Assembly: GCA_934501115.1 (NCBI GenBank)
Contig: CAKSTO010000029.1
Span: 1-31,912, forward strand
Direction of reading: 5' to 3'
DNA from: an uncultured Faecalibacterium sp.
GTDB lineage: Bacteria > Bacillota > Clostridia > Oscillospirales > Ruminococcaceae
DNA: 31,912 bases
Each line of letters opens with the position of its first letter. The stretch's first letter is position 1. Below the pieces are notes generated by a model. That model had not been told where the DNA came from. It saw only the letters and a list, made by a program, of their open reading frames with translations, and did not search any database. Below are positions 22,651-29,841 of this stretch, piece after piece. Both the position numbers and the translations under genes were made by a program.

Positions 22651-22754
22651 CCCTTTGGTGAAAAAGCAGTTTAGCAAAGCCCGCAGGCTTTGCTAAACTG
22701 CAAGTAAAAAATAAATTTTCCGCTAAGAATGGCCAAAGCGAACGCGGCGGCCAT
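22651..22754 (-). repeat. PK/UGCG-hairpin element, copy 4 (orphan orientation)
   Basis: Read on the minus strand: ATGGCC/GGCCAT pair (22754-22749 with 22734-22729). The second helix is reduced to CCGC/GCGG. The A/T linker is kept. The 16-bp hairpin (22701-22666) has an entirely different stem (GCAGTTTAGCAAAGCC in plus-strand sense) but the same length, terminal GC and TGCG loop, and ends CTTTTTCACCAAAGGG. No minus-strand gene ends here, so this copy is not behind a gene in its own orientation. Confidence 0.75.
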
Positions 22755-22812
22755 CTTAAAGGATGAAATCTAAAAAGAGAGTGCACCGCCCGGCGGTGCG
22801 AAAGGGAACAAG

Positions 22813-24069
22813 ATGAAACATGAAAAATTTAAGGTGACGCCGCTGGAACGCGCGTGGATCCTGTACGATGTGGGCAACTCGGCTTTTGTGCTGATGATCG
22901 CAACGCTGGTGCCCATTTTCTTCAATGCGCTGGCGGAGGCCGACGGGGTGAGCTCGGTAAACTATCTGGCCTACTGGGGGTATGCAAGCTCGGTGGTCAC
23001 GGTGGTCACAGCGGTTCTGGGCCCCATTCTTGGTACGCTGGCGGACACGAGGGGCTTTAAGAAGCCCATCTTCATGCTCTGCCTGTTCGTGGGCGTCATC
23101 GGATGCTGCGCCATGGGCTTTGCCTCTGCATGGCTTCCGTTTCTGGTTATTTTTATTATTGCCAAGATCGGCTTTTCGGGCAGTCTGGTGTTTTACGACT
23201 CCATGCTGGGCGATGTGACCACACCGGAGCGGATGGACATCGTTTCTTCCCGCGGATATGCGTGGGGCTACATCGGAAGCTGCGTGCCCTTTGTGGTGTG
23301 TCTGGCACTGGTACTGGGCAGCAGCGCGGTCGGCCTGAGCCAGATGACGGCTCTTTCTGTGGCACTGCTCATTACGGCGGTGTGGTGGCTGGGTACCACA
23401 CTGCCGCTGCTGAAGCACTACAGGCAGATCAACTATGTGGAAGTGGAGCAGCATGCCATCCGGCAGAGCTTTGTGCGCATCGGCCACACCCTCAAGCATC
23501 TGCGTGAGGATAAGCAGGTGTTCTGGTTCCTGCTGGCCTTCTTCTGCTACATCGACGGAGTGTATACGATTATTGACATGGCAACGGCCTATGGCACGGC
23601 TCTGGGGCTGGAGACCACCGGTCTGCTGCTGGCTCTGCTGGTGACCCAGATCGTGGCCTTTCCCTCGGCGCTGATCTTTGGACGTCTGAGCGCAAGGTAT
23701 CCGTCCAGCCAGCTCATCCCGGTCTGCATCGCAGCCTACACCGGCATTGCGGTGTTCGCCTTCTTCCTGACCAGCCAGTGGCAGTTCTGGGTGCTGGCCG
23801 TGCTGGTGGGCATGTTCCAGGGCGGCGTGCAGGCGCTCAGCCGCAGCCACTTTGCCAAGATCATTCCGGTGGAAAAATCCGGCGAATACTTCGGCCTGTT
23901 CGATATCTGCGGCAAGGGCGCGTCCTTCCTCGGCACGATGATCGTCAGCGTGGGCAGCCAGCTGACCGGCAGCGCCAATGTGGGCATTGGAATGCTGGCC
24001 GTGCTGTTTGCGGTAGGCTTCTGGCTGTTCCGGGTCTCCTGCAGGACTGAGAACGCAAAACAGGTGTAA
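22813..24069 (+). CDS. MFS transporter of the UMF1/Atg22-like type
   Basis: The 418-residue protein has about 12 membrane segments. The opening ERAWILYDVGNSAFVLMIAT is characteristic of the UMF1 (Atg22-like) branch of the major facilitator superfamily. The loop between TM2 and TM3 has GPILGTLADTRGFKKP, the MFS motif A position. The second half includes RLSARYPSSQLIPVCIAAY and GGVQALSRSHFAKIIPVEKS, also typical. Atg22 exports amino acids from the yeast vacuole; the bacterial substrate is unknown. The SD AAAGGGAA precedes the ATG. The gene is flanked by element copies 4 and 5, in opposite orientations. Confidence 0.92.
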   Translation: MKHEKFKVTPLERAWILYDVGNSAFVLMIATLVPIFFNALAEADGVSSVNYLAYWGYASSVVTVVTAVLGPILGTLADTRGFKKPIFMLCLFVGVIGCCAMGFASAWLPFLVIFIIAKIGFSGSLVFYDSMLGDVTTPERMDIVSSRGYAWGYIGSCVPFVVCLALVLGSSAVGLSQMTALSVALLITAVWWLGTTLPLLKHYRQINYVEVEQHAIRQSFVRIGHTLKHLREDKQVFWFLLAFFCYIDGVYTIIDMATAYGTALGLETTGLLLALLVTQIVAFPSALIFGRLSARYPSSQLIPVCIAAYTGIAVFAFFLTSQWQFWVLAVLVGMFQGGVQALSRSHFAKIIPVEKSGEYFGLFDICGKGASFLGTMIVSVGSQLTGSANVGIGMLAVLFAVGFWLFRVSCRTENAKQV

Positions 24070-24083
24070 TAACACGATTTAAA

Positions 24084-24189
24084 ATTGCCGACGCGTTCGC
24101 TTTGGCAATATCAGAGGAAGTATTATTTTAAAATTTTGCAAATAAGCCAGCCCTGCGGGGCTGGCTTATTTGCTTTTTCACGGGAAGAG
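24084..24189 (+). repeat. PK/UGCG-hairpin 3' element, copy 5 (after the MFS gene)
   Basis: Plus strand, 14 nt after the MFS stop. ATTGCC (24084-24089) pairs with GGCAAT (24104-24109); the second helix is degenerate. An A/T-rich linker is followed by a perfect 16-bp hairpin (24138-24173) with a TGCG loop and C-G closing pair, then TTTTTCACGGGAAGAG, the same end as copies 1 and 2. It should terminate the MFS transcript. Confidence 0.82.
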
Positions 24190-24597
24190 AGTAACGGCAA
24201 ACGACATTTTGCCTGCGCTGGCTCCCTGCGGGAACATTCGCGCGGCAGATAGCGCGAGCCTTAATTAAGCCTGCTCCCCTGTGGGGAGCTGCCGCCGCAG
24301 CGGCTGAAGGGTCTATAAATCGGCGCAACACAAAAAATCCTCTAGCGAAGCGACTTGGATTTTTTGTATGGAGCCTAACTGCTTTGGGGTCTAAAAGGGG
24401 CGAGTAGCCCCTTTTTCATGGATCCAGCGCGTTGAAATCGCTGGTTGTTTTCTGGTTCTCTTTTGCAACCAAAAGAGAACATTCCCGGCGGAGATACTTT
24501 TTGCAAAAGGCAGAAAACGTTAAACACACGACCACACTCTGCACGGGAAGCGAATGGTTGAAAATCGCCCTTCTGGTTATAATTAACAAACCTGCAA
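24190..24597. other. Gene-free stretch with several hairpins
   Basis: I see no gene here. Structures in order: a GGGAGC/GCTCCC-type hairpin near 24270-24290; AAAAAATCC...GGATTTTTT at about 24332-24367; a terminator-like AAGGGGC...GCCCCTT with T-run near 24395-24418; and a perfect GTTCTCTTTT/AAAAGAGAAC palindrome at about 24455-24480. The run of distinct palindromes suggests several inserted repeats or decayed mobile DNA. Confidence 0.5.
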
Positions 24598-24626
24598 TTG
24601 TCTTTTTTCGCTTTGAATGATACAAT
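24598..24626 (+). promoter_or_regulatory. Promoter of the M16C peptidase gene
   Basis: TTGTCT (24598-24603), a 17-bp spacer, then TACAAT (24621-24626) preceded by TGA (extended -10). Confidence 0.7.
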
Positions 24627-24664
24627 AGGAAAAATAAGTTCAAAACCGCAAAGGAGAAAACGCA

Positions 24665-27418
24665 ATGGAACGATTTCCCGGTTATACCCTCGTACGCACC
24701 GAGCCCTGCCCGGAACAGCGCGGCATTCTGACCGTATTGACCCACGATGTCAGCGGAGCCACCGTGCTGCTGGTGGAGAATGAGGATGTCAACAAGGCGT
24801 TTGGCATCGGTTTCGGCACCTTTCCGTCGGACGACACCGGAGTATTCCACATTCTGGAGCACTCGGTGCTGGCTGGCAGCGAGAAGTACCCGGTCACATC
24901 GCCGTTTCTGCAGATGCTCAAGAGCAGCATGGCGTCTTTCCTGAATGCTATGACCTTCCCGGACAAGACCGTGTACCCCTTTGCCACCCCGAATGAGGCG
25001 GACTTCCGCAACCTGATGGATGTTTACCTGAACGCGGTGTTCCGCCCGCTGGCAATGGTGGACAGGTCGGTGTTCGAGCAGGAGGGCTGGCATCGGGACG
25101 CTGACGGAACGGTGAGCGGCGTGGTGTACAACGAGATGCAGGGTGCGCTGGCGGCACCGGATGCGCAGCTGGAAAATGCGCTGGAGCGGGCAATGTTCCC
25201 GGACACTGCCTACGGCTTTGTGTCCGGCGGAGACCCGGAAAGCATCCCGGCGCTGACCTACGAAAAGTATCAGCGGGTATACCGCCGCCACTACAGTGCA
25301 GACAACTGCTGCATCACCTTCTACGGCAAGATGGATATGGCCGAAAAGCTGGAGCTGCTGGACAAGGATTATCTTTCCAAAATGCCGATGAATGGCCGCC
25401 GCCCCCGTCTGACCGTGCAGGATGAGCAGGCAGGCGCATGTGTGGAGCTGCCTTATGATACCGAAAAGCCGGAGCCGGACGAGGTGCAGTGCGCACTGGC
25501 GTGGTACACCGGCAGCTTTGCCGACCGGGAGCGGCAGCTGGGCGTGGAGATTTTGCTGGATGCTCTGCTGGGCACCAACAACTCCCCGCTGAAGGCCGCT
25601 CTGCTGGCTGAAAAACTGGGCGCAGACATTGACATCGGGTTTGACGACAGCACCCTGCAGCCGGTGCTGGAGCTGGTGCTGCGGGGCGCAGGCGAGGACT
25701 CTGCCCGCAGATTTGCCCCGGCAGTGCGCAAGGCAGTGGACGAGGTATTGAAAGAGGGCATCCCGCAGGAGCTGCTGCTGGCATCCCTGAACAGCGCCGA
25801 GTTTGCATCGCTGGAGCGCCCGGGCAGCCTGCCGGACGGCGTGCTGGACGCCATCAACGCGGCCACGGGCTGGCTGCACACCGGCGACCCGACGCTGCTG
25901 CTGCACACCAACAGGCTGTTTGCCTCCCTGCGGGAAAAGATGGCTGACGGCTGGTTCGACGAGCTGCTGCGGGAGCTGTTCGCTCCGGCTCCGGTGCAGG
26001 TGGTGCAGGTGCCCACTCTGCCCAAAAAGGACGAGGCGGCTGAGCCGGTGCGCACCGACGGAAAGCTGGTGCTGGAGCACCCGCTGACCGCAGCCGACCT
26101 CGGCGAGGGCAGCAAGAGCGCCCCCGGCGGACAGGAACTGCTGGCCGGCGCACAGCTGCTGCACCACCCTTCGGCGGGCAGCCTGTACCTGAACTTTTAC
26201 TACGACCTTGGCAGCGTGAAGCCGGAGGACATGCCGTATCTCGATCTGCTGACCGATGTGCTGGACGAGCTGGACAGCCCGAAGCACACCGCCCGGCAGC
26301 TGAACACGCTGCGCAGCACGTGGCTGGGCGACAGCCGCACCCAGCTGGATATCTGGACAGGGCGGCAGGAAGGTGCACCCTGTCATGCAAAGCTGACGCT
26401 GTGCCTGAGCCTGCTGGAGCGCAGTCTGGAAAAAGCCGTGGAGCTGGGCGGAGAGTGGCTGTATGATACCAGCCTTACCGGCGGGGCGGCAGAGGCCGCG
26501 TTTGCCCGGGTGCTGAGCCAGCAGAAGCTGAACATGGAGCAGCAGTTCATCCAGCAGGGCAACGCCTATGCGGCCACCCGCGCCGGTGCACATTACTCGG
26601 TGGACGGCGCTGTCAGTGAGCGGTGCAGCGGCGTGAGCTGCTACCGGTTCCTCTGCGAACAGCTGGAAAAGGCCGACTGGGCGGCGCTGGGCGCAAAGCT
26701 GGACGCCCTGCGCACCGAGGTGCTGCAGCACGCGCAGCTCACCGTCAGCCTGCACGGCAGCGAGGACGCCCTCGCAAAGCTGCGCGTTTTGCTGCCGGAA
26801 AGCCGCTTTGCGGCTGAAAACCGCGCCCCGGCAAAGCCCTACGTGGAGCCGCTGACCCCGCCGGTGAACGAGGCTTTTATCATTGACGGCGGCGTGAACT
26901 ACGACGTGCAGGCGTGGCCGATGGAACGCCGCAGCGACCGCAAGGTGCTGGCGCGGGTGATGAGCTACGAGTATCTGTGGCACAACATCCGCGAGGTGGG
27001 CGGTGCATACGGCACCGGTATGCTCTCCTCGGATGGGGTGGAGTATCTGTACACCTACCGTGACCCCCATGTGAAGGAGAGCTATGAAATCTTTGCAAAA
27101 GGGCCGGCAGAGCTGGCCGCACGGGACTACACCGAAAAGGATCTGAACGACTTTATCGTGGGTACCGTGGCAAAGCTGGATGCTCCCCGCAAGCCCCGCG
27201 CACAGGCGCGTGAGATTGACCGACGGTTCTTCTGCGGTATCACCGACGAGATGATGGCCGCTGACCGCAGGGCACTGTGCGCGGTCAACGCAGAATTGCT
27301 GAAACAGCAGGCTGCAGAGCTGGGTGCCGCTATGGCAGGCGGTGTGCGGGTGGCTTTTGGCAGCAAGGAAGCTGTGGAAGCTGCAAAAGACCTGTTTGAT
27401 ACAGTGGAAACGCTGTGA
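24665..27418 (+). CDS. M16C-family (PreP/insulinase-like) metallopeptidase
   Basis: The 917-residue protein has no signal peptide and so is cytoplasmic. The inverted zinc motif HxxEH is His62-Ile-Leu-Glu65-His66 in GVFHILEHSVLAGSEKYP, and the distal zinc ligand is Glu157 in SGVVYNEMQG. Two halves of about 450 residues, an N-terminal active domain and a C-terminal inactive one, form the clamshell of M16C peptidases such as PreP and HypA, which degrade peptides after proteolysis. The C-terminal half keeps the family substrate-binding arginine/tyrosine type region near YEYLWHNIREVGGAYGTGM. The SD AAGGAG is 8 nt before the ATG. It is monocistronic and followed by a strong terminator. Confidence 0.95.
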   Translation: MERFPGYTLVRTEPCPEQRGILTVLTHDVSGATVLLVENEDVNKAFGIGFGTFPSDDTGVFHILEHSVLAGSEKYPVTSPFLQMLKSSMASFLNAMTFPDKTVYPFATPNEADFRNLMDVYLNAVFRPLAMVDRSVFEQEGWHRDADGTVSGVVYNEMQGALAAPDAQLENALERAMFPDTAYGFVSGGDPESIPALTYEKYQRVYRRHYSADNCCITFYGKMDMAEKLELLDKDYLSKMPMNGRRPRLTVQDEQAGACVELPYDTEKPEPDEVQCALAWYTGSFADRERQLGVEILLDALLGTNNSPLKAALLAEKLGADIDIGFDDSTLQPVLELVLRGAGEDSARRFAPAVRKAVDEVLKEGIPQELLLASLNSAEFASLERPGSLPDGVLDAINAATGWLHTGDPTLLLHTNRLFASLREKMADGWFDELLRELFAPAPVQVVQVPTLPKKDEAAEPVRTDGKLVLEHPLTAADLGEGSKSAPGGQELLAGAQLLHHPSAGSLYLNFYYDLGSVKPEDMPYLDLLTDVLDELDSPKHTARQLNTLRSTWLGDSRTQLDIWTGRQEGAPCHAKLTLCLSLLERSLEKAVELGGEWLYDTSLTGGAAEAAFARVLSQQKLNMEQQFIQQGNAYAATRAGAHYSVDGAVSERCSGVSCYRFLCEQLEKADWAALGAKLDALRTEVLQHAQLTVSLHGSEDALAKLRVLLPESRFAAENRAPAKPYVEPLTPPVNEAFIIDGGVNYDVQAWPMERRSDRKVLARVMSYEYLWHNIREVGGAYGTGMLSSDGVEYLYTYRDPHVKESYEIFAKGPAELAARDYTEKDLNDFIVGTVAKLDAPRKPRAQAREIDRRFFCGITDEMMAADRRALCAVNAELLKQQAAELGAAMAGGVRVAFGSKEAVEAAKDLFDTVETL

Positions 27419-27436
27419 TCTTCTGAAAATCAGATA

Positions 27437-27476
27437 AAAAGCACCGGGCAAGGGAAACTTTGCCCGGTGCTTTTTT
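27437..27476 (+). terminator. Rho-independent terminator after the M16C gene
   Basis: AAAGCACCGGGCA pairs with TGCCCGGTGCTTT across an AGGGAAACTT loop region, with six T. Confidence 0.94.
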
Positions 27477-27568
27477 GCGTATGAGGATCGGAATGAACAA
27501 AACTGCAGCAGGGGATTGTTGAAAGCATCGAAAAAAGTTTCGCGATTCTGAAAATTTACGAAACCCTC

Positions 27569-27597
27569 TTGACAAGCAATGGGGGGGGGATTAGAAT
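27569..27597 (+). promoter_or_regulatory. Promoter with a 9-G homopolymer in its spacer (candidate phase-variable promoter)
   Basis: A consensus TTGACA (27569-27574), an exactly 17-bp spacer, then TAGAAT (27592-27597). The spacer contains nine consecutive G (27581-27589). Any slip in the tract changes the spacing from the optimum. The predicted start near 27604 gives a leader of about 68 nt to the ATG at 27672 of surface protein 2. Confidence 0.82.
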
Positions 27598-27671
27598 AGA
27601 AAATGGAGCGGAGTTCTCTTCAAAACAGCCGCTCTCAAACAAAAATAACAAAGAAAGAGAGAGGGAAAATC

Positions 27672-29492
27672 ATGAGAAAAAAGAGTACGAGACTTCTCAG
27701 TGCGGCACTTGCGGTGTGCATGATGCTGTCAGCCCTGCCTATGGGGGTCGTGTCAGCATTTGCAGATGATGGAATTGACAAGACAAAGGGGACGCCAATT
27801 GAAAATCCAGAGGACGGCCAGACAGTCATCAAGATTGACACACCGGGTGTCTATCAGATGTATAAGGCATACGATATGCCGATCCTTGTTACCGCAAAAG
27901 GCGATGTAACGGTTAACATTACTGCCGATATTGACTACAAAGGTTCTTCAAAGGATAACAAGTATCTAAACTATGTGTTTAGAGCTTCGAATCCGGAAGG
28001 TATGCTGACAATCAACGCAGAAAATCATGAGGTAGATGCATGGGGAAACCTTCGTGGCTTTATTTATGTTCATAATGGAGGAAAAGCAACGATCAACGGT
28101 GGTACTTATAAGTCGGATGATAAAGAGACGCTGTTTAACTATTATGGAGAGCTTTGGCTGAATGATGTCAAGGCATATTCCGCCGAAACGGTAAATAACT
28201 ACGGCGGAAAAACCTATGTCGATGGTGGAGTTTATGACGGTGGAGATGAAAACGAAACATACTTTTGGCCGCCTTTCCTGAATAAAAACGGCGCAGAACT
28301 GACGCTGAAGAATGCGAAGATTCACGCGGCGAAAGGCGCGTGCATCGGAAATATGGCAAACTCGACTGTAAAAATTGAAAACACAACGCTTGAGTATGAT
28401 AGCAACTATGCGGCGATTCCAAATAGAGGAAATCTCTATTTTTATAGCGGAACAATCAGCGCTCCGAATGCAAGCGCGATCCTGAACGGTACGGAAAAAG
28501 CGTATACCGAGATTTCCGGAGGAACGATTGAAAAAAGCAAAATCGGCATTAAGATTTCTGCAGGTAAGGTTGTATTAGGTGGAGGATCGTTTGATGGGAA
28601 CGAAAATGATATCTATCTCAGAAATGACCAGCACATCACAATTAAAGATACCTTTACCGACACTGCGACCGTAAAGGTGGCAGATAGCCCCATTGTCACC
28701 CCGCGCCAGATCACCACGAACCATACGAACGGTCAGGAAAAGCTGAAGCTCATCAGCAACGATGTGGCTGAAAACGGCAAGACCTATCGGGTGGCCTATA
28801 ACAAGGACGGAAATTTCCGTTACCTGACCCCGCGTGCAGAGAACAGGTACACCGTGACTGCTGAAAATGCAACGGCCACCACGCTGGATGGAACACCCCT
28901 TTATTCTTATGATGAAATTGAAGCGGGGAAGGACGTTACCCTGACTGCAGACGCCCCCGAAGATGGCTGGGTGTTTGCAGGCTGGCAGGTGACCGAGGGC
29001 GGTCTGACGCTGAATGATACCACTGGTACTGTGACCTTCAAGATGCCTGCAAGCGATGTTGTGGTCAGTGCACAGTATGAGTATGTGGGCACGCCGGACG
29101 CCGCCGCCGACAACATCAAGGGTGCGCTCTCTGCCGTGGTCGTGGGTGCTGCTGCAGGTGTTATCATTTACGAAGCCGGTACCGGCATCTACCGCGTCAT
29201 CAATATGCCCGGCATCCCCATGCCCTCCAACCGCATTGAGCTGGCAGAGCTGCTGTGGGAGCGTGCCGATAAGCCCGAACCTGTGAGCACCGCCCTCTAC
29301 GATGATATCGACGAGGACGATACCGACGCACAGAAGGCCGCCCATTGGGCAGTGGAGCAGGATCTGATGCAGGATGATGAGGATGATAACGAGTTCCACC
29401 CGCACTTCCCGGTCAGCAAGCTGCGCACCTGCCTGACTTGGAACGCTGCAAAAGAAAAGGGTCTGTTTGATAACAATAAGACCGCCGAATAA
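27672..29492 (+). CDS. Secreted beta-helix surface protein with TM/SLH-like C-terminus (paralogue 2)
   Basis: The ATG at 27672 follows AGAGAGGG and starts a clear signal peptide (MRKKSTRLLSAALAVCMMLS, cleaved near AFA-DDG, residue 31); an ATG at 27603 would fall at the transcription start. The product has 606 residues. About 60-360 shows repeated short strands with Gly-Gly and Asn-Gly turns (GGKATINGGTY, GGKTYVDGGVYDGG, ISGGTIE, VVLGGGSFDG), a right-handed beta-helix. A divergent InlB-type repeat spans 393-472 (VTLTADAPEDGWVFAGWQVT to VVVSAQYEY). A hydrophobic segment spans 484-500. About 515-600 is an SLH-like module (NRIELAELLWERADKPEP, AAHWAVEQDL) that aligns with the end of paralogue 1. 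The coding DNA is A/T-rich up to about 28680 and G/C-rich after. Ligand and function are unknown. Confidence 0.82.
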   Translation: MRKKSTRLLSAALAVCMMLSALPMGVVSAFADDGIDKTKGTPIENPEDGQTVIKIDTPGVYQMYKAYDMPILVTAKGDVTVNITADIDYKGSSKDNKYLNYVFRASNPEGMLTINAENHEVDAWGNLRGFIYVHNGGKATINGGTYKSDDKETLFNYYGELWLNDVKAYSAETVNNYGGKTYVDGGVYDGGDENETYFWPPFLNKNGAELTLKNAKIHAAKGACIGNMANSTVKIENTTLEYDSNYAAIPNRGNLYFYSGTISAPNASAILNGTEKAYTEISGGTIEKSKIGIKISAGKVVLGGGSFDGNENDIYLRNDQHITIKDTFTDTATVKVADSPIVTPRQITTNHTNGQEKLKLISNDVAENGKTYRVAYNKDGNFRYLTPRAENRYTVTAENATATTLDGTPLYSYDEIEAGKDVTLTADAPEDGWVFAGWQVTEGGLTLNDTTGTVTFKMPASDVVVSAQYEYVGTPDAAADNIKGALSAVVVGAAAGVIIYEAGTGIYRVINMPGIPMPSNRIELAELLWERADKPEPVSTALYDDIDEDDTDAQKAAHWAVEQDLMQDDEDDNEFHPHFPVSKLRTCLTWNAAKEKGLFDNNKTAE

Positions 29493-29509
29493 CCCCTGAA
29501 ACGAGGATA

Positions 29510-29548
29510 AAGTGCCCGATGAAACGAAAAATTTCATCGGGCACTTTT
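29510..29548 (+). terminator. Rho-independent terminator after surface protein 2
   Basis: AAGTGCCCGATGAAA pairs with TTTCATCGGGCACTT around CGAAAAA, a perfect 15-bp stem, with T's after. Confidence 0.95.
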
Positions 29549-29586
29549 GCTTTTTGTAAAGAAGTGGAAAAATTTTGCCGCCGGGG

Positions 29587-29615
29587 TTGACGAACCGGAA
29601 ATGCCGTGGTAGAGT
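29587..29615 (+). promoter_or_regulatory. Promoter of the mgtE leader
   Basis: TTGACG (29587-29592), a 17-bp spacer, then TAGAGT (29610-29615). The predicted start near 29622 leaves a 220-nt leader before mgtE. Confidence 0.8.
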
Positions 29616-29671
29616 AATGGGCGGAAAAGGCGGAAAGTGCCTTTTTACAACAGGAAAACGAGGTGGTTGTC

Positions 29672-29770
29672 ATGGAACCTGCTGGCAGTAGCAGCAGTCT
29701 TTCTCCCCGATTGTTTCATACGATGGCAGCCGCCGTTTCTGCTTTGAGCGGGCATCACTGTGTGTCATGA
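29672..29770 (+). CDS. 32-residue leader peptide upstream of mgtE
   Basis: The ATG at 29672 has an SD-like GAGGTGG about 6 nt upstream, and the frame closes at TGA 29768-29770. The 32-residue product starts MEPAGSSSSLSPRLFH and ends GHHCVS. It lies wholly between the mgtE promoter and the terminator at 29812. GGCAGC at 29724-29729 and AGCGG in its 3' part are complementary to GCTGCC/CCGCT of that terminator stem, so ribosome position on this ORF could decide which structure forms. It starts Met-Glu-Pro, as does the enterobacterial MgtL leader peptide; this may be chance. Confidence 0.55.
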   Translation: MEPAGSSSSLSPRLFHTMAAAVSALSGHHCVS

Positions 29771-29811
29771 TACACGGTGTGTGTTTGCGCTCCGATCAAA
29801 CCGGAAACGAG

Positions 29812-29841
29812 AGCTGCCGCTGAAAAGGAGGCAGCTTTTTT
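29812..29841 (+). terminator. Attenuator overlapping the mgtE ribosome-binding site
   Basis: AGCTGCC (29812-29818) pairs with GGCAGCT (29830-29836) and is followed by a T-run that ends at the base before the mgtE ATG. The SD (AAAAGGAGG, 29823-29831) lies in the loop and 3' arm. If formed, the hairpin would both stop transcription and hinder mgtE translation. Confidence 0.75.

Noticed and set aside
7592..24189. The five repeat copies as a CRISPR array
   Set aside because: They are scattered, oriented with genes, structured and spaced by kilobases; there are no regular spacers or cas genes.
24416..27451. A 1011-codon open frame on the minus strand, the longest in the window
   Set aside because: It is fully antisense to the M16C peptidase gene, which has the zinc motif, promoter, SD and terminator. 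Its translation is His/Gln/Val-rich with no domain; it is an artefact of GC-rich codon use.
29616..29841. M-box (ykoK) magnesium riboswitch in the mgtE leader
   Set aside because: I cannot find the conserved M-box core sequences. The leader instead shows a short ORF and a simple terminator.
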